Origin: Delphinus delphis | Lineage: Eukaryota; Chordata; Mammalia; Artiodactyla; Delphinidae | Assembly: GCF_949987515.2 (NCBI RefSeq) | Contig: NC_082697.1 | Span: forward strand, 26,047,730 to 26,111,729 | DNA: 64,000 bases | Direction of reading: 5' to 3' | Shown here: positions 34,316 through 44,801 of the stretch, piece by piece | Position numbering within the stretch: position 1 is the stretch's first letter | Layout: each line of letters starts with the position of its first letter | Position numbers and translations under genes: made by a program | The notes under the pieces: generated by a model | Told to the model about the DNA's origin: nothing | The model's database searches: none | What the model saw: only the letters and a program-made list of their open reading frames with translations

Positions 34316-34437
34316 AGGCTTCCCTCCTGGCGCAGTGGTTAAGAATCCACCTGCCGAATCCAGGGGACACAGGTTCAGAGTAACCCTAACCTAACACAAG
34401 CCACAACTAGACCTGGTGCAGCCAAAATAAATAAATA
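34316..34437 (+). mobile_element. CHR-type SINE, diverged
   Basis: GGCTTCCCTCCTGGCGCAG, then AAGAATCCACCTGCCGAATC, ending in an AT-rich (AAATA)n tail. The middle is partly deleted or altered. Confidence 0.8.
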
Positions 34438-34698
34438 TTTTAAAATAATAAAAAAATTTTTTATTTGCAGATCAAATGATATTCTACATAAAAAACCCTA
34501 AAGATTCCACAAAAAACTGTTAGAACTAATCAATGAATTCAGTAAAGTTGCAGGATATAATCACAATACAAATAATACAATAATACAAAAATCTGCTGTG
34601 TGTCTATACACTAATAGCAAAAAATCACAAGGAGAAATTAAGAAAACAATCCCATTTACAACTGCATCAAATATAATAAAATACCTAGGAATAGATTT
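34438..34698 (+). mobile_element. L1 ORF2 fragment
   Basis: The forward frame reads like ORF2 (ILHKKP..DSTKNC..LINEFSKVAG), followed by CCCATTTACAACTGCATC. It is interrupted on the right by an L1 3' end in the opposite direction. Confidence 0.8.
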
Positions 34699-34950
34699 TT
34701 TTTTACATCTTTATTGGAGTATAATTGCTTTACAATGGTGTGTTAGTTTCTGCTTTATAACAAAGTGAATCAGTTATACATATACATATGTTCCCATATC
34801 TCTTCCTTCTTGCGTCTCCCTCCCTCCCACCCTCCCTATCCCACCCCTCCAGGCGGTCACAAACCACCAAGCTGATCTCCCTGTGCTATGCGGCTGCTTC
34901 CCACTAGCTATCTACCTTACGTTTGGTAGTGTATATATATATAAATTTTT
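34699..34950 (-). mobile_element. L1 3' end fragment inserted in another L1
   Basis: Poly(T), then ACATCTTTATTGGAGTATAA, then CCCTCCCTATCCCACCCC, ending with CGTTTGGTAGTGTATATAT. It is less diverged than the surrounding L1 and is therefore younger. Confidence 0.88.
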
Positions 34951-36185
34951 TTTTTTAAATTTTAAAAAATGGGTAAGGACCTAAATAGACATTTCTCCAA
35001 AGAAGATATACAAATAGCCAATAAGCACTGAAAAGATGCTCAACATCACTAATTATTAGGTAAATGCAAATCAAAAACACAAGATACCACTTCACATTCA
35101 CTAGGATTGATGGGTATTTTCTTTTTTTAAAACAAATTTATTTATTGATTTTTGGTTGCATTGGGTCTTCGTTGCTGTGCGCAGGCTTTCTCTAGTTGCA
35201 GCAAGTGGGGGCTACTCTTTGTTGCAGTGCGTGGACTTCTCATCGTGGTGGCTTGTTGCAGAGCATGGGCTCTAGGTGCGTGGGCTTCAGTAGTTGTGGC
35301 ATGCGGGCTCAGTAGTTCTGGCTCGCGGGCTCTAGAGCGCAGGCTCAGTAGTTGTGGCGCACGGGCTTAGTTGCTCCGCGGCATGTGGGATCTTCCCGGA
35401 CCAGGGCTCGAACCCGTGTCCCCTGCATTGGCAGGCGGACTCTTAACCACTGCACTACCAGGGAAGTCCCAGGATGGGTATTTTCAAAAAACAGAAAATA
35501 ACAACTATTGGTGAGAATGTAAAGAAACTGAAATTTTCATGCATAGCTGGTGGGAATGTAAATGATACAGCCACTGTGGATAACAGGATGGTGGCTTCTC
35601 AAAAAAATTAAACATAAAATTACCATAAGATCCAGCAATTCCACTCCTAGGTATAGACCCAAAATAACTGAAAGCAGGGACTTGAACAGATATTTGTACA
35701 CCAGTGTCTACAACAGCATTATCCACAATAGCCCAAAGGTAAAAACAACCCAAATGTCCACTGGTGGGTTAATGGATAAGCAAAATGTAGTATATACATA
35801 CAATGGGATATTAAACCTTAAAGGAGTGAAATTCTGACAGATGCTACAATGTGAATGAACCTTGAAGACATAGTAAGTAAAATAAGCCAGACACAAAAGG
35901 ACAAATATGTCCTGATCCCACCAGAGTAGTCAAGTTCATAGAGGCAGAAAGTAGAATAGTGGTTACCAGGGGCTGGGGGGAGAAAAGAACGGGGAGCCAG
36001 TGTTTAATGCATAAACAGAGTTTCAGTTTGGGATGATGAAAAAGTTCTGGAGATGGCTGGTGACCACACATTTGTTGCACAAATTATGTTGCACAATTTG
36101 TGAGTCTACTTAATGCTTCTGAATTGTACACTTTAAAACAGTTAAAGTGGTAAATTTTATGTATACTTTACACAATAAAAAGTTA
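34951..36185 (+). mobile_element. L1 LINE 3' end (ORF2 end and 3'UTR), SINE inside
   Basis: Forward L1 from AAATAGACATTTCTCCAAAG through CCCAAATGTCCACTGGTGG to the tail TTTACACAATAAAAAG. It is interrupted by the CHR SINE at 35121-35470. Confidence 0.88.
35121..35470 (-). mobile_element. CHR-type SINE (long form) nested in L1
   Basis: Reverse SINE from TTTTTTTAAAACAAATT to CACTACCAGGGAAGTCCC. The flanks GATGGGTATTTTC are shared, giving a target duplication within L1 sequence. Confidence 0.93.
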
Positions 36186-36833
36186 GGTAGAAATATATAA
36201 AAAGAAAAGACCTAAATCAAATTGCTAGAGGTGAAAAAGACGATGTCTGAGATGAAAACCACTGGATTAGTGGCAGAGTAGACATGGTACAAGATTAGTG
36301 AATTTAAAGGAACAGTAATAGAAACTATCCAAAGTGAAACACAGAAAAAAGAATTAATGAAATGAGCATCAGTGGATGGGACATCAGTGGTGAAACAACT
36401 TCAAGTAGTCTAACCTATGGGTAATCAGAATCACAGAGGAAAGTTGGGGGGGAGAAAAAATATTTGAAGAAACAGTGACCTAAAAACTTTCCAATCTTAC
36501 TGAAAACAATAAACGCACAGTTCTAAGAAGCTCAATGTACCCTAAACATAAGAAATATGAAGAAAACTATACCAAGGCATCCATAATCAAATAGCTCAAA
36601 AACCACTGACATAGTAAAAGCAGTCATAGAGAAAAGACTTGTTACATACGGGGGACAAAGAGAAGGATATCAGCTCTGTTGTTGGAAGCAACGCAAGCAG
36701 TAAGAGAGTAGACTAACATCTTTAAAGTACTAGGAAACAAAAAAATTTGTCAACCTAGAATTCTATACCAGCAAAAATATCTTTCAATCACAAAGCTAAA
36801 ACTGAAATATTTTGGACATACAAAAACTGAAAG

Positions 36834-36951
36834 GGGACTTCCCTGGGGGTCTAGTGGTTAAGACTCCATGCTTCCATTGCAGGGGGCACAGGCTTGATCC
36901 TTGGTTGGGGAACTAAGGTCCTGCATGCCATGTGGTGAAAAAAAAAAAAAA
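36834..36951 (+). mobile_element. CHR-type SINE (short form)
   Basis: GGGGACTTCCCTGGGGGTC, then GGTTAAGACTCCATGC, ending in poly(A). Flanking AACTGAAAG/AGCTGAAAG repeats lie in L1 sequence. Confidence 0.9.
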
Positions 36952-37541
36952 GCTGAAAGAATTCATCATCAGCAGATCCTCACTACAAGAAATATTAAAG
37001 GATATTAAAGGATGTCTTTTAGGCAGATGGAAATTTGTGTCTACACAAAGGAATGAAGACCACTGGAAATAATAACTACCTGGGTGCATATGTAAGATTT
37101 TTTCTTATTACTTAAGCTCTCAAAAGACAACTGTTAAAAAAAAAAGACAACTGTTTAAATAAAAATAGCAACAGTATATTGTGGGGTTTATAACATATGT
37201 AAAAGTAAAAAAGGAGTGACAATCGAAATATAAAGGCTGGTAATGGAGAAATGGAAGTATACTATTGTATGGTTCTTATACTGTATGTGAAGTGGTATAA
37301 TATCACTTGAAGGTAGACCGTGACAAGTTAAAGATATACACCAGAAACCCTAAAGTAATTACTGAAATATCCAGAAAAAGTTACAGTCAATAAGCCCATG
37401 AAGGAAATTAAAATGCAAAGCATACTTAATTTGTCCAAAAGAAGGCAGAAAAAGAGGGAAAAAGGATACAACAAATGGGGAAAATAGAAAACAAATGGCA
37501 AGATGAAGGGCTTCAACTTAGCCAAATCAAGAATCGTATTA

Positions 37542-37910
37542 GGGACTTCCCTGGTGGTGCAGTGGTTAAGAATCTGCCTGCCAGTGGAGGGGACACAGGT
37601 TCGAGCCCTAGTCTGGGAAGAATCCACATGCCGCAGAGCAACGAAGCCCATGTGTCACAACCCTGAGCCTGTGCTCTACACAGTTGCTCCACAACTACTG
37701 AGCCCGTGTGCCACAACTCCTGAAGCCCACACACCTAGAGCCTGTGTTCCACAACAAGAGAAGCCATCGCAATGAGAAGCCCGTGCACCTCAACAAAGAG
37801 TAGCCCCTGTTTGCCACAACTAGAGAAAGCCTGTGTGCAGCAAAAAAGACCCAACGCAGCAAGCAAGTAAGCGAGCAAGAAAGAAAGAGAAAGAAAAGAT
37901 GAAAGAAAGA
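37542..37910 (+). mobile_element. CHR-type SINE (long form)
   Basis: GGGACTTCCCTGGTGGTGCA start, B box GGTTCGAGCCC, an extended body of repeated CACAACTA-type units, and an (AAAGA)n tail. Direct repeats AAGAATCGTATTA and AAGAATCATATTA bound it. Confidence 0.92.
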
Positions 37911-39011
37911 AAGAATCATATTAAATGTAAACGATTTAAACACTCCAATTAAAAAGCAGAGATTGTAAGGCTGGATAAAAAGCAAAACCAAACTATATGC
38001 TGCCTATAAGAAACACACTTTAAATATAAAAATATAAATAGGCTAAAAGTAAAAGAATGGAAAAAGACATACTGTGCTAACATTAGTTAAAAGAAAGTGG
38101 GATTGGCTGTATTAATACCAAAGTAGATTTCTGGGGATAAATTCATCCAAAGAACAACATGAACCTAACAGAGTTTCAAAATACATATAGCAAAAACAGA
38201 ACTGCAAGGAGAAATATACAAATCTACAATTACAGTTAGAGATTTCAATACTCCTCTCTCAATCACTGGTAAAACAAGCAGGCAGAAAATAGGCAAGCAC
38301 ATCATAGACTTGAAAAACACTATCAACCAACCTGACCTAATTGACATTTTTATAACACTCCACTCAAAAACAGCTGAATACTCATTCTTTTCAAGTGTAC
38401 ATGGAATATTTACCAAGACAGACCATATTTGGGGCCATAAAACAAGTCTCAATAAATTCAAAAGAATTCAAGTCATATAAAGTCTCTGCCCATTATTGTC
38501 TCTGTCCACAATAGAATTAAATTAGAAATCAATAATAGAAATATCCTTGAAAAAAATCCCCCAATATTTGGACACTAAATAACATACTTCTAAATAACCA
38601 TGAATCAAACAAGTAATCAAATGGAAATTAGAAAGTATCTTGGACTGAATGACAATGAACACACAACATATCAGTATTTCTGGGATCTTGCTAAAGCAGT
38701 ATTTAGGAAGAAATTTATGAACACCTATTTTAGAAAAAAAAAAAAGACCTCAAATAAATGACCTCAGCTTCCACCTTAAGAAACCAGAAGAGAGCAAATT
38801 AAAGAGAGATGTCCACTCGCACCATTCACCACTGTATTTGAGGCTGTGGCCGGTGCAAGACAACATGATCATCTATGTAGAATTCTGAAGGAATATACAA
38901 AAGACAAAAAAAACAAAACAAACAACCCCCCCCAAAAAAACAGCTACTAGAACTAATATGTGAATTTAGCAAGGTTTTAGGATATAAGATCAATATATAA
39001 AACTCAGTTGT

Positions 39012-39327
39012 GGGGCTTCCCTGCTGGCACAGTGGTTAAGAATCCGCCTGACAATGCAGGGGACACGGGTTTGAGCCCTGGTCCGGGAAGATCCCACATG
39101 CTGCAGAGCAACTAAGCCCGTGCGACACAACTACTGAGCCTGCGCTCTAGAGCCCGCGAGGCACAACTACTGAGCCCGCGCGCCTAGAGCCCATGCTCCA
39201 CAAGAGAAGCCACCATAATGAGAAGCCCGCGCACCACAACAAAGAGTAGTCCCTGCTTGCCACAACTAGAGAAACCCGTGCGCAGCAACAAAGACCCAGT
39301 GCAGCCAAAAAAAACAAAAACAAAACA
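39012..39327 (+). mobile_element. CHR-type SINE (long form)
   Basis: GGGGCTTCCCTGCTGGCACA start, GTCCGGGAAGATCCCACATG, body with GAGCCCGCGCGCCTAGAGCC, and an A-rich tail. Confidence 0.92.
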
Positions 39328-39591
39328 ATTATATTTCTATTGCTAGCAATGAAAAACTTGGAAATTAAAAAACACCATTTTTAATGGCATCAAAAGTATG
39401 AAGTACTTAGGAATAAATCTGACAAAAAGCTGTGAAAGACCTATACATTGACGACTGCAAAATATGGTTGAGAGAAATTAAACAGAGAGATATAAGTTGT
39501 TCACAGGTCAGAAGACTCAACATTAAGATGTCAATTCTTCCCAAATTGATCTATAGATTTAACAGAATCTCAATTGAAATTACAGCAAGCA

Positions 39592-39787
39592 TGGACTTCC
39601 CTGGTGGTCCAGTGGGTAAGACTCCGAGCTCCCAATACAGGGGGTCCGGGTTTGATCCCTGGTCAGGGAACTAGATCCTGCATGTGTGCTGCAGCTAAGA
39701 GTCTGCATGCTGCAACTAAACAAAGATCCTGTGAGCTGCAGCTAAGACCCAGCGCAGTCTAAATAAATAAATCATTTTTTTAAAAAA
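39592..39787 (+). mobile_element. CHR-type SINE
   Basis: GGACTTCCCTGGTGGTCCAG start and a tail of (AAATA)n then T/A-rich sequence. The L1 motif GAAATTACAGCA is duplicated on both sides. Confidence 0.92.
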
Positions 39788-40790
39788 GAAATTACAGCAG
39801 GTGCTTTTGTGGAAATTGACAAGATGATTTAAAAATTCATATGGAAATCAAAGGGCCTCGAAATGCTGAAAAAGAACAAAATTGGAGGGCTAACAACACC
39901 TGATTCTAAGAATTATTATAAAGCTACAGTAATAAAAAGTGTGGCATTGGCATAAAAATGGACAGAACAATGGAACAGAATGGAAATTCCAGAAATAAAT
40001 CCACACACAGGTGGGCAACTGATTTTTGTCAAAGACACAAAGAGAAAAGATAAGCTTTTCAAGAAATGGTAAAAAAAAAAAAAACAAAAAACAACTTAGA
40101 TCCATATGTTTCACCTATACTAAAATTGCCTCAAAAAGGATCATAGATCTAAACACAAAACCTAAAACTATGAAACTTCTTAAAGAAAACATAGGAGAAA
40201 AATCACTGTAACCTTGAGTTAGGCAAAGATGTCTTAGATATGACACCCTAACCCCAATCCATGAAAGAACGAATTGATAATTGGACTTTTTCAAAATTAA
40301 AAATTTCTGCTCTTTAAAAGACACTACTAAGAGAAGGAAAACACAAGCCACAAACTGGGAGAAAATCTTTGCAAAGCATATATCTGACAAAGGACTTGTA
40401 TGCAGAATCCATAAAGAACTCTCAAAACTTAATTTCAAAAAACAAACAACTCATTAAAAAATGGGCAAAGGATTTGAACAGACACTTCATCAAAGAAGAT
40501 ATATGGATGACAGATAAGCCCATGAAAAGATGCTCAATAAAAGTTGTCACTAGGGATATGTAAATGGAAATCACAGTGAGACATTATTTTGCACCTGTTA
40601 GAATGGCTGAAATTAAAAAGATTAACCACAGGAAATGTCAGAACGTGGAGCAACTGGAACTCTTATATACTGCTGATGGGAATGTGAAATTATAGATACA
40701 ATCACCTGGGAAAACAGCTTGGCAGTTTAGCTTAAACGTTCCCACTATCATAAGATCCAGCCATTTCACTGCTTCACTTATCCACAGCAA

Positions 40791-40996
40791 TTTTTTTTTT
40801 TTTTGCGTTACGCGGGCCTCTCACTGTTGTGGCGTCTCCCGTTGCGGAGCACAGGCTCCGGACGCGCAGGCTCAACGGCCATGGCTCACGGGCCCAGCCA
40901 CTCCGCGGCATGTGGGATCTTCCCAGACCGGGGCACGAACCCGTGTCCCCTGCATCGGCAGACGGACTCTCAACCACTGCGCCACCAGGGAAGCCC
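40791..40996 (-). mobile_element. CHR-type SINE (cetacean long form)
   Basis: Poly(T), then GCGTTACGCGGGCCTCTCAC to CACCAGGGAAGCCC, flanked by CACAGCAATTTT repeats. It is nearly identical in layout to the copies at 23548 and 59035. Confidence 0.93.
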
Positions 40997-41377
40997 ACAG
41001 CAATTTTCTTTGTGATAGACAAAAACTTGAGACACAAATGTCTGTCAATAGATAAGTAGATAAACAAATTATGGTATAGCCATACAATGGGATTTCATAT
41101 ACTCTGAAATATAGAGGAATGAACTACTGATATACATAACAATGTGGATTAATCTCAAAATAGTTACGCTGAATGAAAAAAGACAAAAAAAGCATACATA
41201 TGATTTCATTTATATAAAGCCCTAGGAAAGGTAAACTAATCTGTAGTGACAGAAAACAGGAATGGTGAGAGGCTGGAGGCCAGGATTACAAAGGACATGA
41301 AGAAACTTGGGTCGATGAATATGTTCACTATCTTGATTGTGGTGATGGTTTCATGACATATAAATATGTCAAAACAT

Positions 41378-41502
41378 GGGACTTCCCTGGTGGTCCAGCG
41401 GTTAAGACTCCACCCTTCCACTGCAGGGGTTGCGGGTTTGACCTCTGGTTGGGGAACTAAGATTCCACATGCTACACGGCACAGCCATAAAATAAATAAA
41501 TT

Positions 41503-41503
<1 letters not shown>
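41378..41503 (+). mobile_element. CHR-type SINE (short form)
   Basis: GGGACTTCCCTGGTGGTCCA start and an (AAATA)n tail that leads directly into the (CA)n microsatellite. Confidence 0.9.

Positions 41504-41504
<1 letters not shown>

Positions 41505-41544
<40 letters not shown>
41505..41544 (+). repeat. (CA)n microsatellite
   Basis: 20 uninterrupted AC units directly after a SINE tail, a common origin for microsatellites. Confidence 0.97.
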
Positions 41545-41546
<2 letters not shown>

Positions 41547-41640
41547 CAGAACATATCAAATGGTGTAGTTTCTATCAATTATAATTTACATTAAAAATAT
41601 AAACATAAATACATTTTTTTTTTAATACACATTCTTTTAA

Positions 41641-42869
41641 AAAAGCAGCTATAGTAGTGGTTGGAAGAACAGGCCTTGGAGTCTGGCTGCTTCAGTTGAG
41701 TACTACTCCAGCACTCACTTGCCATGGGACCCCCCCACAGCAGGCTACCTGAACTACTGGTGCCTGTTACCTCCTCCGTAAAAGGGAGGAAAGAACGAAT
41801 TGATCATTGGACTCTTTCAAAATTAAATAACGGAAATTAAATTTTTAAATTAAATAATGGAACATGCTTCAGAGGATCGTATTCAAGATTAAATGGCCTA
41901 ACACATGGAAAGTGTTTGTAACAGTGTCTGGAACACAGGAAGTATCCCATGAATGGCAACCAGCACCTTTCTCACTGAGGTTTGGCGCTGGAGTGGGTGG
42001 GTCTAACAGGCAAATGTTGTTTTTGTTTGCTGTGCATACCCTACTGTGGTTAACTGTTCTTTCCTCATCACCCATTCCACGTGACTCTGGTGGGCTGAAA
42101 TTCACAGTATCCAGTACACTTGGGGTATGCACCCTGTAATAGGACTCCATCACCCAGGATGTAGTGATTGGTCCAAGATGTTATGAACAGTAACCCAAGC
42201 CGGGCCCATCAGAGACCTTTCCTGGGATTTATCAATATTGAGTGTACTGACATAAGATGTCTTTCTTTTTCTTCTGGGCTTTCTAAACTGGCTAATGTAA
42301 GCCTAGAGTGATCTGTGCCATGCTCTCCCTGCCTCCCCCACAGGAAAGAAGACTGTTGACAATGGGACAAACGATACAGAGAAAAGCACAGTGGAGACAG
42401 GGAGAATCTTAAGGCTATCCTTTGTGCCCCTGGATCTACCCAGACCTGAAGCCAAACCACTCCTTTCCTTGCTGACTTATGAGCTAGTCAATCCTCCTTG
42501 GGGCTTTAGGCTGTGTGACCCATTTCCACTGCCTGCAGCTGAAGGTGTCTTACATGACAGAGAGGTGAAGTGAGTTAGCAGCAAAATACTGGAGCTGGAA
42601 ATCGTTTAAAAGCCAGGTCTCACTGCTACCAAAGCTCACACATGATTACCACCTCCTACTTGTGGGACCAGAGGGGCATGCTTAGTGATTCAGTATCAAG
42701 GGGCTAAGCAGATGGCAGAGGCTATGAACAAGCACCAGGCAGGGGAAGAGCAGTGGCCTGGGCCCTAGAGAGCCTTGACACGAGACCGAGCTTTGAGGGA
42801 AACCACTCAGCTCAGCACATTTGGGGAATTTGTCTCACCTCAGACCCTTAAAGAGGTTCAAGAGACATG
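41641..42869. other. Region past the TM9SF4 3' end
   Basis: No gene seen. The segment 42010-42490 is one of two diverged copies of an old interspersed repeat; the other is at 46150-46570. Shared landmarks are GATTGGTCCA with a GGGCC-ATCAG-type stretch, and TGGATCTACCCAGACCTGAA. Confidence 0.5.
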
Positions 42870-42888
42870 ACAACAGGACAATGACATA

Positions 42889-42894
42889 TTTATT
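42889..42894 (-). terminator. Distal poly(A) signal of TM9SF4
   Basis: AATAAA on the minus strand with GU-rich sequence about 15-30 nt further on, giving predicted cleavage near 42,870. Confidence 0.65.
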
Positions 42895-44569
42895 TACAAT
42901 TGGACCAAAAAAAGGCATACAGGCGTCTTTTAATTAAAAATAATGATGATGATGATTTAAAAAGTCAGAAAAATCGATGCTGTTTGAACCCTTTATGAGG
43001 AGTCCGTTTCCCCACTCCCCCCAAAAAGAGAATCTCTTAGGGAAAAAATCCAAAATTCGAATGAAGAAGACTCCATTATCATACTCTACTGCTTGGGTTC
43101 CCTTTCCTCCAACCTGATTCTTGGTGGACGCCGCTTGGCACTGCGGAGTCGCTGTGAGGCAAGGTTGAGAAGATCACCGGTTTGACTGGTGGAGCTGGTG
43201 AGGGCTGCTGGGAGAGTGTGGGGGGAGGGCGGCGGGGAGGGTGGTGTGTTCCTAGCTCAGCCAGCATCCTGAGCTTTGTCTTCCTCAAGGGGCTGCAGCC
43301 AGGGTGAGTGGCTGCTACTTGAACCCTAACCCCAGGGTGGGTTTGGTCTCTTGCAGCTTAAGAGCAGACGTCTTGTGACACGCACGGGGGCGGGGGGTGG
43401 GTTAGGAGAAGTGGGCGCTGACAGGGGAGCCAGGCCTGCACGTCAGCTCCTCTTTCTTAGGCTCCTTGCCTATTCCTGGGACTCGGGGAAGGAATGACAG
43501 AACTTACTTCCCATCTTCCTTCTCGCAACCAGTGTTCTGGGTGTTCCTCAAAGGAGACAAGAACTCAGACAGGAGGTGGAGGGGAGGGGTCTGGCTAAAA
43601 GAGCTGTGTATGGGCACTAAGGCTGGGGGATGTCAGGGAGAGTGCCTCTTCCCAGCCACCTAAAGGAGGGGATCTGCGGTCTCCAGGCCTTGTCCCGCCC
43701 TGGAAATGGAGGAGAGGGCCCACCCTAGCACACTCTGCAAAGAGCAGCGACCCCCACAAGGGAGGGGCTGAGGAGCCTCCTGTGGGGTGAGGACCCTCAG
43801 CCCAGACACACACACATGGATGCTTGGTTTGGCTCTGGAAACACTTGGCCCTGGATCCAGGGTTTCTTGGCACGAAGACAGTTCATTGCAAGTCTCTCCT
43901 CCGGTCCAGAAAACTCTCACTGCTCTGAGCAGGGGCAACTCCTGCTGTCCTGGGGCATTTGGTGCCCAGTACTTCCAGGGGATTTCCTTGTAGCAACCAA
44001 GACCTGGGCTCCCAGTGACAAGATGACCGGAGGCCTGGCAGGAAGCCCCACCTCGAGCAGCCCTGGGAGGAGGCTGGGGAGGAGAGAAGAGGGAGGAAAA
44101 GGGGCTGGAAGAGGCTGGTTGGCACTGAGGATGCGTGTCCGGGCTGAGCTGTGCTTTGTCGCGGCATCAATGGCGAGGACGGGCAGCAAGAGGCTCCGAA
44201 ATCTCGCTGGAGCCTGGCAGGCCCGGCGTTTCCTCTTCCAGTTAGTCGTGGGGTGGCCAACAGCCCTGAGGAACTGAGGTGGAGACAGTGACCAGAACCC
44301 AGTGTCTTGATGGGTTTATCCATCCTGGATCCATTTGTTAAAAAAACTCCAAACCAAAAATAAACCTGAATAAACAGGTCTGAGAGTTCCTGCTGGAGGG
44401 ATCTTAGCACTGAAGAAAAACAACCCACAAAAAACTCATCCCCAACAGAACTGGAATAAGATGATGAAGAAAAATGCAAGATTTATCTATAGGCCCTCCC
44501 GCCCCCTATGCAGCCCCAGGATCCAGGAACACTGTGCCAGGAGTTACATTCCAAACGAGCAGGAGTTAT

Positions 44570-44575
44570 TTTATT
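44570..44575 (-). terminator. Candidate proximal poly(A) signal of TM9SF4
   Basis: AATAAA on the minus strand only 77 nt after the stop codon, with a GU-containing TGTTCCTGG about 35-40 nt later. Use would give a very short 3'UTR. Confidence 0.35.
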
Positions 44576-44651
44576 TTACGTGCCTGCAGTTCCCCACGCG
44601 GGGTGGCTTCCTGTCCGTGGATGGAGTGGGCCAGGCCACGGTCCACCCCCA

Positions 44652-44801
44652 TCAGTCTATCTTCACAGCAGCGTAGATCTTGCGGACAAACATGTAGGCT
44701 GCATAGAAGCCGATGGTGCCCGTGAGAAGCCAGAAGGACAGGACCATGAGGGCCGTGTAGCCAAAGTAGAGGAGCGAGGGAATGAACTCGACGATGTCCA
44801 G
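44652..44801 (-). CDS. TM9SF4: TM9SF4 terminal coding exon (ninth membrane span, C-terminus)
   Basis: TM9SF4 is a nonaspanin: a large lumenal N-terminus followed by nine membrane spans, located in Golgi and endosomal membranes, with roles in adhesion, phagocytosis and membrane-protein sorting (family knowledge). This 150-nt exon starts after acceptor CATGCCCCAG at [14 protein letters not shown]. It carries the last span and ends at [12 protein letters not shown]. The terminal KID fits the KxD/E Golgi-retention signal of this family. Twelve exons in the window give 424 C-terminal residues of about 642. The gene runs leftward and its 5' part lies right of the window. Exon joins were checked for phase throughout. 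Confidence 0.96.
   Translation of the reverse strand: MDIVEFIPSLLYFGYTALMVLSFWLLTGTIGFYAAYMFVRKIYAAVKID

Larger units (their letters stand above)
36186..41640 (+). mobile_element. Old L1M-type LINE (ORF1 end, ORF2, 3' end), multiply interrupted
   Basis: Colinear forward L1 text runs from the ORF1/ORF2 boundary (CAACCTAGAATTCTATACCA), through the ORF2 endonuclease region (GGAGATTTCAATACTCCTC-like) and reverse-transcriptase region, to a 3' end near 41,640. A block of ORF2 is missing around 38,815-38,880. Six SINEs (36834, 37542, 39012, 39592, 40791 minus, 41378) and a (CA)n lie inside. All frames are broken; this is a fossil. Confidence 0.82.
42870..44651 (-). other. TM9SF4: TM9SF4 3'UTR
   Basis: About 1.8 kb of unique, repeat-poor sequence after the TGA. 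It ends just downstream (minus strand) of the AATAAA at 42889-42894, which is followed by the U/GU-rich TGTCCTGTTGTCATGTC. Open frames within it are short and not conserved-looking. Confidence 0.7.

Noticed and set aside
37861..37915. Short spaced AAGAAAG/CAAG repeats that could suggest a tandem array
   Set aside because: This is the degenerate A-rich tail of a SINE. There are no conserved repeat-spacer units, so it is not CRISPR-like.
42940..43300. (GAT)n-like and Pro-rich short frames in the TM9SF4 3'UTR
   Set aside because: Short low-complexity runs in a 3'UTR with no start-context or conservation evidence.
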